From positions 1 through 24,257 of the IMG/VR virus record IMGVR_UViG_3300035698_013615: DNA of 24,257 bases; one strand, written 5' to 3'. The position numbers were made by a program, and so were the translations under genes. Origin of the DNA: a virus. The notes under the pieces were generated by a model. It saw nothing but the letters and a program-made list of their open reading frames with translations, ran no database searches and was not told the DNA's origin. Shown here piece by piece: positions 1 to 6,856 of the stretch (its first letter is position 1; each line of letters starts with the position of its first letter).

Positions 1-93
1 GAATATAGTGATGAAGTATTATTGTTTTTACAAGATGAAGAGCTTGAACAAACTGAGCAAATAATTGGTCCAATAAGTTATTTGTTTAAGTAA
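1..93 (+). CDS. 3' end of an unidentified phage gene
   Basis: An open frame enters from the left edge and ends at TAA 91-93, giving 30 residues that finish in GPISYLFK. The tail is acidic (DEELEQTEQ) and then hydrophobic. It sits just upstream of a small ORF and the terminase, where a small terminase or replication gene might lie, but the fragment is too short to identify. The same-strand, close spacing to the next ORF (3 nt) supports it being a real gene end. Confidence 0.5.
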   Translation, partial: EYSDEVLLFLQDEELEQTEQIIGPISYLFK

Positions 94-96
94 TTA

Positions 97-267
97 ATGC
101 TGGCGCAGAATATAAAAAGATTAAGATGGCATGCAAAGGCGGGGACTTGGAAGCATGTTTCAGATAATCCATCTTGTGTTCCGCTTGGTGCTAAGCACAA
201 AGAAGAAGAACCAACTCGTGACAAAACGTCACGAGTTGATGACATTGATCCGGCTCGTGTAAACTAA
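97..267 (+). CDS. Small hypothetical protein, 56 aa
   Basis: ATG at 97 opens a 56-codon frame ending TAA 265-267, 22 nt before the terminase start. The product is basic at the N-terminus (MLAQNIKRLRWHAKAGTWKH) and more acidic at the C-terminus (RVDDIDPARVN), with no motif I recognise. There is no obvious ribosome binding site. The ATG lies 3 nt after the stop of the preceding gene, so translation may be coupled. A perfect 11-bp inverted repeat falls inside the frame (212-238), so part of this stretch may be conserved as RNA or DNA structure rather than protein. Small ORFs directly before terL often encode the small terminase, but this is shorter than known TerS proteins, so I do not assign it. 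Confidence 0.45.
   Translation: MLAQNIKRLRWHAKAGTWKHVSDNPSCVPLGAKHKEEEPTRDKTSRVDDIDPARVN
212..238. repeat. Perfect 11-bp inverted repeat (hairpin) before terL
   Basis: CAACTCGTGAC (212-222) and its exact reverse complement GTCACGAGTTG (228-238) are separated by AAAAC. The stem is perfect and no T-tract follows, so it is not a classical terminator. It ends about 50 nt before the terminase start and lies within the 56-codon ORF. It could be an RNA hairpin controlling terL or a protein-binding site. Confidence 0.7.
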
Positions 268-289
268 AGTAAAACTATATTGGAGAGAT

Positions 290-1639
290 GTGAGTGAAGA
301 AAATAAGATTTACCTTAATAAGTTCATACCTCGCGACTACCAATTACCTATTGTTGATGCAATAGAGAATAAAGAGTACAAGAGAGTAGTCGCAATTATG
401 CCAAGACGTTCAGGAAAAGATATTGTTGCATTCAATCTTGGAATACGGCAGTGCCTTAAGAAAGTCTGCGTTGTTTACTATATATTTCCTACCTATGCAC
501 AAGCTAAAAAAGTCATCTGGGACAGTATTACGACCGATGGCATGCGTTTTACCGATTTTATACCATCTGAATTAGTTACATCCATGAACGGACAAGAAAT
601 GAAGGTTCGTTTTATGAATGGCTCAATTCTTCAGCTTGTTGGTTCTGATAATATTGATAGTTTAGTCGGAACAAACCCAACTGCATGTATTTTTTCTGAA
701 TATGCCATTCAAGATCCACGTGCGTATCAATTTATACGTCCTATTTTAACAGCTAACGAAGGATGGGCGCTGTTTATATCGACACCGCGTGGAAAGAATA
801 ACATGTATGATTTGTATCAGCTTGGTTTAAGGTCTAAAGAATGGTTTGCATATTATCTCACACTTGATGATACAAAGCATATATCTCAAGAGGCTATAGA
901 CCTTGAGCGCGAAGAAGGCATTATGTCTGAGGATCTTATCCAACAAGAATATTATTGCAGTTTCGAATTAGGAGTTGAGGGTGCCTATTACGCTAAGTAC
1001 TTTGATAAAATGAGAAGAAACAACCAAATTGGAACGGTTCCATGGGAGCCAGCATTTAAAGTACATACTGCTTGGGATATAGGAGTTAGGGATTCAACAA
1101 CGATTATCTTCTTCCAGAATATTGGCCAAACAGTTAGAATTATTGATTGTTATGAGCATGCAAAGGAAGGCCTTGAGCATTACGTTAAGATTGTTGAGTC
1201 TAAGCCTTATTCTTATGGTAGGCATATTGCACCACATGATATAGCTGTTAAAGAATGGGGGTCTGGTATGACTCGTATAGAGAAAGCTCGTCATCTTGGA
1301 ATAAAGTTTATTACGGCAAGAAATATATCTATTGAAGATGGCATTGAGTCTGTAAGATCTGCGTTAAGTAAGATATGGATAGATAGTGATAAATGTGTAC
1401 CGCTTATTAAGGCTTTAGAGAACTACAGACAAGAGTATGATGCGAAAAAGAAGATATATAATAACTTTCCTCTTCACGATTATTCGTCACATTTTGCAGA
1501 TGCAATGCGTTATTTATGTGTATCTTTACCAAGAACAAGGGATGGATTATCGTCAGAAGATCTTGATAAAAGATATCGAGAAGCTATATATGGAACAGAT
1601 GGTGGATTACCAGATGTTTTTAGAAGTGGGAGACGTTAA
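290..1639 (+). CDS. terL: Terminase large subunit (packaging ATPase-nuclease)
   Basis: This is the motor that pumps DNA through the portal and cuts the concatemer. The 449-aa length is normal for TerL. The N-terminal ATPase has a Walker A motif MPRRSGKD (residues 37-44), a Walker B region TACIFSEYA ending in the catalytic Glu137, and the coupling motif STPRG (164-168). The C-terminal RNase H-like nuclease shows three acidic positions: Asp263 in AWDIG, Asp317 in APHD, and Asp404 in HFADAMRY. The Walker B aspartate is replaced by Ser136, a variation seen in other phage terminases. The start is GTG at 290, preceded by TGGAGAG at 281-287. An ATG two bases earlier (288) hits an immediate stop, so it is not the start. 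The spacing from GGAG to GTG is short (4 nt). Confidence 0.95.
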   Translation: MSEENKIYLNKFIPRDYQLPIVDAIENKEYKRVVAIMPRRSGKDIVAFNLGIRQCLKKVCVVYYIFPTYAQAKKVIWDSITTDGMRFTDFIPSELVTSMNGQEMKVRFMNGSILQLVGSDNIDSLVGTNPTACIFSEYAIQDPRAYQFIRPILTANEGWALFISTPRGKNNMYDLYQLGLRSKEWFAYYLTLDDTKHISQEAIDLEREEGIMSEDLIQQEYYCSFELGVEGAYYAKYFDKMRRNNQIGTVPWEPAFKVHTAWDIGVRDSTTIIFFQNIGQTVRIIDCYEHAKEGLEHYVKIVESKPYSYGRHIAPHDIAVKEWGSGMTRIEKARHLGIKFITARNISIEDGIESVRSALSKIWIDSDKCVPLIKALENYRQEYDAKKKIYNNFPLHDYSSHFADAMRYLCVSLPRTRDGLSSEDLDKRYREAIYGTDGGLPDVFRSGRR

Positions 1640-1962
1640 AGTCTTTACGGAACAGTAAAATTATACTATATAAAATATAAGGAACTATAGCTCAGTTGGA
1701 CAGAGCAGCGCAGAGATACGCGGTCGTAGGTTCGACTCCTGCTAGTTTCTTATCAATCCCTAAGCGCACTTAGTTCGTTCTAGGGCTGGGTGCGCACCCC
1801 ATAAAATTATATTACCAGTAATAGTCTTGCTATATTACTCACATATCAATAAAATATTTATCATTAATACTTACACATCGTATGTTGCACAAATTATGTA
1901 TTGAGAGTCTAATGAATTAGCCACTGGATTTTGATCCAAATTATTGTAAAAGGGGATAAGAT
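1640..1962 (+). other. 323-bp non-coding spacer between terL and portal
   Basis: No convincing ORF is present. The spacer holds a -10-like TTATACTATA (1661-1670), the tRNA-like element at 1681-1750, and a perfect 12-nt palindrome GGGTGCGCACCC (1788-1799). It also has a 7-bp inverted repeat AGTAATA/TATTACT (1817-1823 and 1833-1839) and a long AT-rich stretch. The first part of the palindrome can alternatively pair with GCGCAC near 1764. The portal ribosome binding site (AAAGGGGA) is at the right edge. The 10-mer TTATACTATA also occurs upstream of the capsid gene at 6850-6859, suggesting a shared promoter element, although no good -35 box is visible here. Confidence 0.6.
1681..1750 (+). tRNA. 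tRNA-like element with a shortened anticodon arm (degenerate tRNA)
   Basis: The 70 nt fold as most of a tRNA. Acceptor strands GGAACTA (1681-1687) and TAGTTTC (1743-1749) pair over 7 bp with one G-U. The D arm is GCTC/GAGC with loop AGTTGGACA. The T arm is GTAGG/CCTGC with the canonical loop TTCGACT. Between position 26 and the T arm there are only 18 nt instead of about 22. The anticodon arm reduces to GCG/CGC around an 8-nt loop CAGAGATA, with no T at the position before an anticodon. No anticodon can be assigned and CCA is not encoded. I read it as a decayed tRNA or a tRNA mimic, not a normal decoding tRNA. Confidence 0.65.
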
Positions 1963-4041
1963 ATGCTTTTTCCACAGCTTGGCTCAAGTTTCTCTGAAGA
2001 AAGTGATAATTATATCTTAGCGAAGATGTCTAACTTTTATAAAGAGAGCATCACTATAAATCAGTCTTTTTGGGCTGAAGCTGAAATGGATACTCGTTTT
2101 AACGCAGGTGACCAATCGCTATGGAATGAGCTTTATGCTCATATTCCATCTGCACGAGGAAAAGAATTTAATTTTAATCGTATTCGTCGTGTTACTAATA
2201 TGATTTCTGGACAACAAAGAAAGAATCGCAAGTCTACTATCGTTACACCAGTTGAAAACGGTGATGAACAAACAGCCGATCAATTCTCTAAACTTTTAAT
2301 GTGGATTAATCAACAAGAAGGTGTATTAGAAACTGTATCTGATGCATTTCATGGATCTTTAGTTACAGGCATGAATCTTCTACAGGTATGGGTTGATTAC
2401 AGAACGGATCCTGTTTCAGGTAATATTAAGGTAGATAGTTGTGATTACAATAGTTTTCTTATAGATCCGTTCTTTAAGAAGAAGGATTTATCAGACTGTA
2501 ATGGTATTTGGAAACGATCATATCTTACTAAAAATGAAGCTATTTCTCTTCTTCCTGATCATGAAGATACAATTGAAAATATTAATATAAAAGAAGCTCG
2601 CGATGACAAGTTCCAACATATGCCTGAATCCTTTAACTTTAATCTTGGCAGTTTGCTTCCATACGACGAGTTCTATTATAAAACATACCGTAAACAAAAC
2701 ATGCTCATTGATTCTCAAACAGGCGAAACACTTGAATGGCAATCTAATGATCAAGACAGACTTAATGAATTTTTAAGAATATATCCAAGTGTTACTATCG
2801 TTAAACAAGAAGTACCAACAGTTAATCTTGCTATAGTTATCTCAGGTAACGTGTTATACGATGGACCAAATCCACTTGGTATAGATAATTATCCCTTTGT
2901 ACCTATTTTAGGGTATTATAATCCTCAAATGTCTGATTATTCTTCAAGAATACAAGGTGTTGTGCGCGGTCTTCGTGATGCGCAGTATCTTTATAATAGA
3001 AGAAAAACTATAGAGCTCGACATACTTGAAAGCCAAGTTGCTTCAGGATGGATATATAAAGAAGATGCTCTTGTTAATCCAAAAGATATATTTATGTCTG
3101 GCCAAGGTAAAGGTTTAGCACTTAAAGACACTGCCCAAATGACAGATGTTCAACAAATAGTTGCTCCTCAAATACCACCTTCAATGATTCAACTTTCAGA
3201 ACTTCTTGGTAAGGAAATACAAGAAATATCTGGAGTTAATGAAGAATTACTTGGTTCTGCTATGGATGATAAAGCTGGCGTTTTATCCATGCTTAGACAA
3301 GGTGCAGGCCTTACAACCTTACAGGGTCTTTTTGATAATCTTGATCATGCTCAAAAGCTACTTGGTAAAATAATGATTAATGTTGTTCAAAACAACTTTA
3401 CTCCAGGTAAAGTACAACGAATTATAGAAGAACAACCATCCAAACAGTTCTATAATAAAGCTTTTGGTAAATATGATGCAGCAGTTGAAGACGGTCTTAA
3501 TACAACTACTCAACGTCAAATGCAATTTGCTCAACTTCTACAACTTAAAGAAGCTGGAGTTGCTATACCTGACGATGTCTTACTTGATGCTGCAACAGTT
3601 CAAAATAAAGCTAAACTTACTGAATCCATTAAAGCAGCTAACGAAGCAAAACAACAAATGGAACAAATGCAAATGCAATCTGCTCTTAAAGAAGAACAAG
3701 CACGTACTGAACTTGCACAAGCACGAACACTTGCAGATAAGGGTCTTGGCTTAGAAAGAATAAGCAGAATAGAAGAAAACCAAGCACTTGCAGTTGAACG
3801 AAGAGCTGAAGCTAAGAAAGATGAAGATCAAGCTCTGCTTAATATGGTAAAAGCACTTAAAGAAATAGATGATATAGATCTTAACCAAATGGAACGACTT
3901 GTTACTCTTTCAAGAACATTAAGAGGTGAAGGCGAAGTACCAGCAAGCACAAGTGCCAGCGCAAGTGCCAGCACAAGTGCTGCTATAAGTTCTGTTATGG
4001 CACCTAAGCCTAAGGCTGCTACTACTCAACCAACGGTTTAA
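1963..4041 (+). CDS. P22-type portal protein
   Basis: This forms the dodecameric ring at one capsid vertex through which DNA is packaged and ejected. The N-terminal region resembles the P22 gp1 family: a helical start, then FNAGDQSLWNELY, then FNFNRIRRVTNMISGQQ (about residues 47-85). The middle contains the wing and clip region (DYNSFLIDPFF, GIDNYPFVPILGYY, GVVRGLRDAQYLYNRRKT). From about residue 555 the C-terminus is a long Gln/Glu/Ala-rich helix, matching the portal barrel. It ends in a low-complexity Ser/Ala/Thr tail encoded by 12-nt tandem repeats. At 692 aa it is in the usual range for P22-like portals (about 700). The ribosome binding site is AAAGGGGA, 7-8 nt before ATG 1963. The next gene starts 2 nt after the stop. 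Confidence 0.92.
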   Translation: MLFPQLGSSFSEESDNYILAKMSNFYKESITINQSFWAEAEMDTRFNAGDQSLWNELYAHIPSARGKEFNFNRIRRVTNMISGQQRKNRKSTIVTPVENGDEQTADQFSKLLMWINQQEGVLETVSDAFHGSLVTGMNLLQVWVDYRTDPVSGNIKVDSCDYNSFLIDPFFKKKDLSDCNGIWKRSYLTKNEAISLLPDHEDTIENINIKEARDDKFQHMPESFNFNLGSLLPYDEFYYKTYRKQNMLIDSQTGETLEWQSNDQDRLNEFLRIYPSVTIVKQEVPTVNLAIVISGNVLYDGPNPLGIDNYPFVPILGYYNPQMSDYSSRIQGVVRGLRDAQYLYNRRKTIELDILESQVASGWIYKEDALVNPKDIFMSGQGKGLALKDTAQMTDVQQIVAPQIPPSMIQLSELLGKEIQEISGVNEELLGSAMDDKAGVLSMLRQGAGLTTLQGLFDNLDHAQKLLGKIMINVVQNNFTPGKVQRIIEEQPSKQFYNKAFGKYDAAVEDGLNTTTQRQMQFAQLLQLKEAGVAIPDDVLLDAATVQNKAKLTESIKAANEAKQQMEQMQMQSALKEEQARTELAQARTLADKGLGLERISRIEENQALAVERRAEAKKDEDQALLNMVKALKEIDDIDLNQMERLVTLSRTLRGEGEVPASTSASASASTSAAISSVMAPKPKAATTQPTV
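3946..3981 (+). repeat. Three 12-nt tandem repeats in the portal C-terminus
   Basis: AGCACAAGTGCC, AGCGCAAGTGCC and AGCACAAGTGCT follow one another without a gap and encode STSA-SASA-STSA. The units differ only at a few positions, consistent with slippage expansion in a tolerant tail. Confidence 0.85.
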
Positions 4042-4043
4042 CA

Positions 4044-4892
4044 ATGAAGAAGATATTAGCAGTTCTATTACTATTTTTGGCTCCTTGCTTTATTAGTTGT
4101 GATAATAAAGAAGTGATTATAGAAACTTTGTCTGATAATATTCGTACCCTGTTTGATATGGCAGGGACGAGGGCTAAAGATAAGAGTGAAGTGAGAATAG
4201 AGAAGTCAGTTGCTTCATTTTCAGATGTTTATAATGCTATATATGCCCAGTTAAATGAAGATCCGACTAATAGAAAGATCAAGAAAACTGTATCTAGATT
4301 TAATAAGAACATGAGAACGTTAGAGGTTAATCTTTGTACTCTTCTTCAGAGTGTTGAAGACGGAGAAATAAATCATAGAGCAGCTGAAAGGGTATTTATT
4401 TCACTAGAGAATCTTAAGAATAATGTAGAAGATAGTACATTAATAGAAGACACATTAAAGATAAGATTTGTAAAATCTGTAAAGATTATAGTTATTAGTG
4501 CTACTTCTATAATTAGTCTTATGTTTATAAATAAAGTTTATAACATGATGAAGCCAGACAAGAAAGAAGAAGAGTTTGTAGAAACGCTTGATGTTATAGA
4601 AGATGGAATGGAGCAAGTTTCAGGAAAGGCTAAAGAAGCTGGTACATTTGCTGAACGTGCTTTGAATACAACTGCTCGCACCCTTGAGGTTACTGTTAAT
4701 ACTGAAAGAGCAGTTGGAGAACTTGGAAAAAGAGTTGGCACAGCATTAGAAGATTATGAATCTAGAATAGAAGCGCTTGAAAAGAAAAAAGTTCCCATTA
4801 AAGAGTTTCAGGAACCGCAACAAGCGGAACTACCCAAACAACCGCTTGTTGCGGTTCCTGAAGCTAGTAAAAAATGGTTTAAATTTGGATAA
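4044..4892 (+). CDS. Phage lipoprotein with one internal membrane segment
   Basis: 282 aa of unknown function. The N-terminus is a lipoprotein signal: MKK, a hydrophobic stretch (residues 4-14), then FISC with Cys19 as the likely lipidated residue and Asp at +2. After a helical region, a second hydrophobic segment lies at about residues 146-166 (KIIVISATSIISLMFINKVY). It is followed by an acidic, coiled-coil-like region (about 175-250) and a Pro/Gln-rich tail. It begins 2 nt after the portal stop without a ribosome binding site, so translation is probably coupled to portal. Lipoproteins in phages can act in superinfection exclusion or lysis, or can modify the envelope during infection. The position within the head module does not decide which. 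A 21-bp perfect inverted repeat lies in the last 30 codons. Confidence 0.8.
   Translation: MKKILAVLLLFLAPCFISCDNKEVIIETLSDNIRTLFDMAGTRAKDKSEVRIEKSVASFSDVYNAIYAQLNEDPTNRKIKKTVSRFNKNMRTLEVNLCTLLQSVEDGEINHRAAERVFISLENLKNNVEDSTLIEDTLKIRFVKSVKIIVISATSIISLMFINKVYNMMKPDKKEEEFVETLDVIEDGMEQVSGKAKEAGTFAERALNTTARTLEVTVNTERAVGELGKRVGTALEDYESRIEALEKKKVPIKEFQEPQQAELPKQPLVAVPEASKKWFKFG
4807..4862. repeat. 21-bp perfect inverted repeat with 14-nt spacer, inside a gene
   Basis: The arm 4807-4827 (starting TTCAGGAACCGC, ending AAGCGG) is the exact reverse complement of 4842-4862. The spacer 4828-4841 is AACTACCCAAACAA. A further T-G wobble extends the stem at the base. It lies in frame near the end of the lipoprotein gene, encoding the Pro/Gln-rich tail, 30 nt before the stop. 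No T-tract follows on either strand, so it is not an ordinary intrinsic terminator. Confidence 0.9.
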
Positions 4893-4976
4893 TAAGTCAA
4901 TGTAACAAGCCTCAACGGTTAGAGGTATTTTATTAACCTTGTAGCAATAAGCTGCAGTTTCCACGAAAGGCCTAAT

Positions 4977-5162
4977 ATGGCAAAGAAGTTTCACGGTAAC
5001 AGTCCTAAATCAATGCCTGCAACATTACCATCAGGATACAAAGTAACAACTAATAATAAAATAGGTGGATCATTTAACGAAACATACGACGATACAGTAT
5101 CTGGCATCGATAAACAAATCAATGCTGATGTTGCAAGTCTAAGAAAGAACAGCAAAAAGTAA
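4977..5162 (+). CDS. Small hypothetical protein, 61 aa
   Basis: ATG 4977 is preceded by AAAGG at a suitable distance. The product is polar and basic, with Lys/Asn/Ser-rich ends (MAKKFHGNSPKS and LRKNSKK) and an acidic middle (ETYDDTVSG). It has no hydrophobic segment and no motif that I recognise. It is followed 7 nt after its stop by a hairpin with a TTTT run. Its place between portal and scaffold suggests a minor assembly or virion protein, which is only an inference. Confidence 0.7.
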   Translation: MAKKFHGNSPKSMPATLPSGYKVTTNNKIGGSFNETYDDTVSGIDKQINADVASLRKNSKK

Positions 5163-5169
5163 TTAAATT

Positions 5170-5209
5170 AGTATGTGGAGCTGTCATTAAGATGGCTTCT
5201 CATACTTTT
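5170..5209 (+). terminator. Imperfect intrinsic terminator between small genes
   Basis: AGTATG (5170-5175) pairs with CATACT (5201-5206). After a T-T mismatch, GGAGCTGTC pairs with GATGGCTTC with three G-U pairs, closing on an ATTAA loop. TTTT follows directly (5206-5209). The T-run is short, so termination is probably partial, letting some transcription continue into the next genes. Confidence 0.55.
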
Positions 5210-5220
5210 GAGGAGAAACT

Positions 5221-5388
5221 ATGCCTGTTATGCCAAGAAAAAACGGCAAAGTAAGTACACTTGCAGCTAAGTTGTTAGGATTGCCTGAAATAGTCGACTC
5301 TTCTGGTAATATTAAAAAACTAAAAAGCGAGAAGAAAACAAATGAAGAAATATTTAAAAAAGATAATAGAAATATACAAAGAGATTAG
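5221..5388 (+). CDS. Small hypothetical protein, 55 aa
   Basis: A good ribosome binding site, GAGGAGA, lies 5 nt before ATG 5221, and the frame ends at TAG 5386-5388. The product MPVMPRKNGKVSTLAAKL... is strongly basic, with a short hydrophobic patch (LAAKLLGLPEIV) and a Lys/Glu-rich C-terminus that looks helical. I do not recognise a family. It follows a partial terminator hairpin and precedes a conserved phage gene, and the spacing suits a co-transcribed small gene. Confidence 0.65.
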   Translation: MPVMPRKNGKVSTLAAKLLGLPEIVDSSGNIKKLKSEKKTNEEIFKKDNRNIQRD

Positions 5389-5419
5389 AGATTGGATTAG
5401 AAAAACACTTGATTCATAG
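5342..5419 (+). CDS. Possible 25-aa amphipathic peptide overlapping the previous gene
   Basis: ATG 5342, with GAGAAG 7 nt upstream, opens a 25-codon frame in +1 relative to the 55-aa gene and ends at TAG 5417-5419. The peptide MKKYLKKIIEIYKEIRDWIR... would be a cationic amphipathic helix. It ends 16 nt before the next gene, so it bridges the gap between two good genes. The ribosome binding site is weak and the frame may be chance. Confidence 0.25.
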   Translation: MKKYLKKIIEIYKEIRDWIRKTLDS

Positions 5420-5435
5420 CGGATTGGAGAAGGGA

Positions 5436-5918
5436 ATGGATAAGAAAAGAAAGACACTTGGTGAGCTTTCTACTGAATTAGCAAAAAAGGATTTTGGTCA
5501 AATTTCAGTTCGTGATCAATCAAGCGCAATGCTTACTGATTACGAAAAGAACATGTTTGAATCTGTTGAAGAGGGAAAAAAGAAGTTTATTGGAAGCTTT
5601 TTTATTGTTGTTATAACTAAAAAAGAACGTATTTTACAGAATGTTATTAGAAATTATTTTGTTGCTCGTGTTTCTTGCCCTACTCCTGATTACGACCAAA
5701 TTGTTTATAAATATAATAACGTAGAAGATAAGATCGAGTTTATATGGGTAGTTCCATCAAAACATACATGCTTGTTATATCTTAAGAATGCAAAGATAAT
5801 TGATCCAAAAGAATATGCATTACTTATGTCTATCGTAGATTTTTCTGATGGAACACTATATAAAAAGTGTAAAAAGTTGAACAAAGAAGAAGATAATTCA
5901 AATATGATTGTTAATTAA
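5436..5918 (+). CDS. Conserved phage protein of the head module, 160 aa
   Basis: I place the start at ATG 5436, preceded by GGAG in GGAGAAGGGA. An upstream TTG at 5409 extends the frame but lacks such a site. The core GKKKFIGSFFIVVITKKERILQNVIRNYFVARVSCPTPDYDQIVYKY and the later FIWVVPSKHTCLLYL resemble a conserved protein that, from memory, recurs beside portal and scaffold genes in podovirus-like genomes. Its function is unknown to me. It is predicted to be a soluble alpha/beta protein without membrane segments. The next gene starts 12 nt after its stop with its own AAAGGAG. Confidence 0.8.
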   Translation: MDKKRKTLGELSTELAKKDFGQISVRDQSSAMLTDYEKNMFESVEEGKKKFIGSFFIVVITKKERILQNVIRNYFVARVSCPTPDYDQIVYKYNNVEDKIEFIWVVPSKHTCLLYLKNAKIIDPKEYALLMSIVDFSDGTLYKKCKKLNKEEDNSNMIVN

Positions 5919-5930
5919 CAAAGGAGAAAT

Positions 5931-6698
5931 ATGGAAGAAGAATCAAGACAGAACGAAGTTTTAGAAGAAACTCTAGGCGCAGTTAACGAAACAATTGAAG
6001 AAGTAACAAAGCAAGAAGAAGCTGTAAAGGAGGATGTTTCATCTAGTGATGTACCATCTAGAGATGTACCATCTAGAGATGTTTCTCCTTCTAGCAATCT
6101 AATAAAACTACGTGAAGCCAAGGAGAAAGCAGAATACGAACGCGATAAAATATTAGAGTATTATCGTAATGATCAACAACAAAAGAAACCTGAGCCAGTA
6201 GAAGAATTTAATGATTTTAATATTGGTGAAGATGATCTTGCTGAAGGAAAACATCTTAATAAAGTTGCTAAAAGAATAAGAGAACTTGAAAAGCAAGTTT
6301 CACAATTTCAGAAACAATCTACAGCTACAACAACGGAAGTTCGCTTAAAGAACAAGTATCCAGATTTTGATGTTGTTGTAAATTCAGATAACCTTTCAAT
6401 TTTGAGAAAAGATTATCCTGAAATAGCTAATACTATTAATGATTCTAAAGATCTTTATAACAAAGCAGTTACTGCATATACAATGTTAAAGAAACTAGGA
6501 ATACATATCGAAGATACTCATGAAACAGAAAAGAAATTAGTTCAAAGAAATATTTCTAAGCCAAGATCTCTTGCAAGTATTTCACCACAACAAGGAGATA
6601 GTCCTTTGTCTCATGCAAATGCTTTTGCTAACGGGCTTACTCCTGAATTAAAAGCAAAACTGTATCAAGAAGTTCTTGCTGCTAAAAAAAGACATTGA
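5931..6698 (+). CDS. Scaffold-like protein
   Basis: 255 aa, highly charged and largely helical, directly before the capsid block as scaffold genes usually are. The first 60 residues are acidic and disordered. A coiled-coil follows (about 60-80 and 110-128: KVAKRIRELEKQVSQFQKQ). A conserved-looking region comes next, RLKNKYPDFDVVVNSDNLSI (about 140-160), then DYPEIANTINDSKDLYNKAVTAYTM. The C-terminus is basic and helical (ELKAKLYQEVLAAKKRH), suitable for binding coat protein. It would guide procapsid assembly and leave or be cleaved later. ATG 5931 has AAAGGAG 6 nt upstream. The acidic linker contains three 15-nt repeats, and the stop is TGA. The role rests on composition, position and a remembered family pattern. 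Confidence 0.75.
   Translation: MEEESRQNEVLEETLGAVNETIEEVTKQEEAVKEDVSSSDVPSRDVPSRDVSPSSNLIKLREAKEKAEYERDKILEYYRNDQQQKKPEPVEEFNDFNIGEDDLAEGKHLNKVAKRIRELEKQVSQFQKQSTATTTEVRLKNKYPDFDVVVNSDNLSILRKDYPEIANTINDSKDLYNKAVTAYTMLKKLGIHIEDTHETEKKLVQRNISKPRSLASISPQQGDSPLSHANAFANGLTPELKAKLYQEVLAAKKRH
6039..6083 (+). repeat. Three 15-nt tandem repeats in the scaffold linker
   Basis: TCATCTAGTGATGTA, CCATCTAGAGATGTA and CCATCTAGAGATGTT are adjacent, encoding SSDV-PSRDV-PSRDV units. They lie in the disordered acidic region, where copy number could vary without loss of function. Confidence 0.85.
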
Positions 6699-6746
6699 TA
6701 TACTTTAGATAGTATTCTTTTCTTAGTGGGTGAGATTACTACTGTT

Positions 6747-6793
6747 TCCGTGTGCGGTTTTACTCCTTTTCTTGCCGCATGCGGAGTTTTTTT
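6747..6793 (+). terminator. Strong rho-independent terminator after the scaffold gene
   Basis: TCCGTGTGCGG (6747-6757) pairs with CCGCATGCGGA (6775-6785) over 11 positions with two G-U pairs and a 17-nt loop. A G and seven T residues (6787-6793) follow. The position, 49 nt after the scaffold stop, separates the packaging/assembly transcript from the capsid transcript. Confidence 0.85.
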
Positions 6794-6826
6794 GACTATT
6801 TTCTAATTTCCACAAATCTTTTTTTA

Positions 6827-6856
6827 TTGCATCTATATATGAAGAATGCTTATACT
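6827..6856 (+). promoter_or_regulatory. Candidate promoter for the capsid operon
   Basis: TATACT (6851-6856, 5 of 6 to the sigma70 -10 box) lies 18 nt after a poor -35 candidate TTGCAT (6827-6832). The location just downstream of a strong terminator and about 160 nt before the capsid start makes a promoter necessary somewhere here. The surrounding 10-mer TTATACTATA recurs before the tRNA-like element (1661-1670). A phage-modified or phage-specific recognition element is possible. Confidence 0.5.

Noticed and set aside
1788-1799. GGGTGCGCACCC as a terminator of the tRNA-like transcript
   Set aside because: The palindrome leaves only a 4-nt GCGC loop and is followed by ATAAAATT rather than a T-run; at most a weak structure.
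1921-1942. tRNA-Gln-like anticodon arm (GGATTTTGATCC)
   Set aside because: No matching acceptor, D or T arm can be found around it; it is a short chance resemblance or an unrelated hairpin.
5409-5435. TTG start of the 160-aa conserved gene
   Set aside because: No ribosome binding site; ATG 5436 has GGAG at the right distance.
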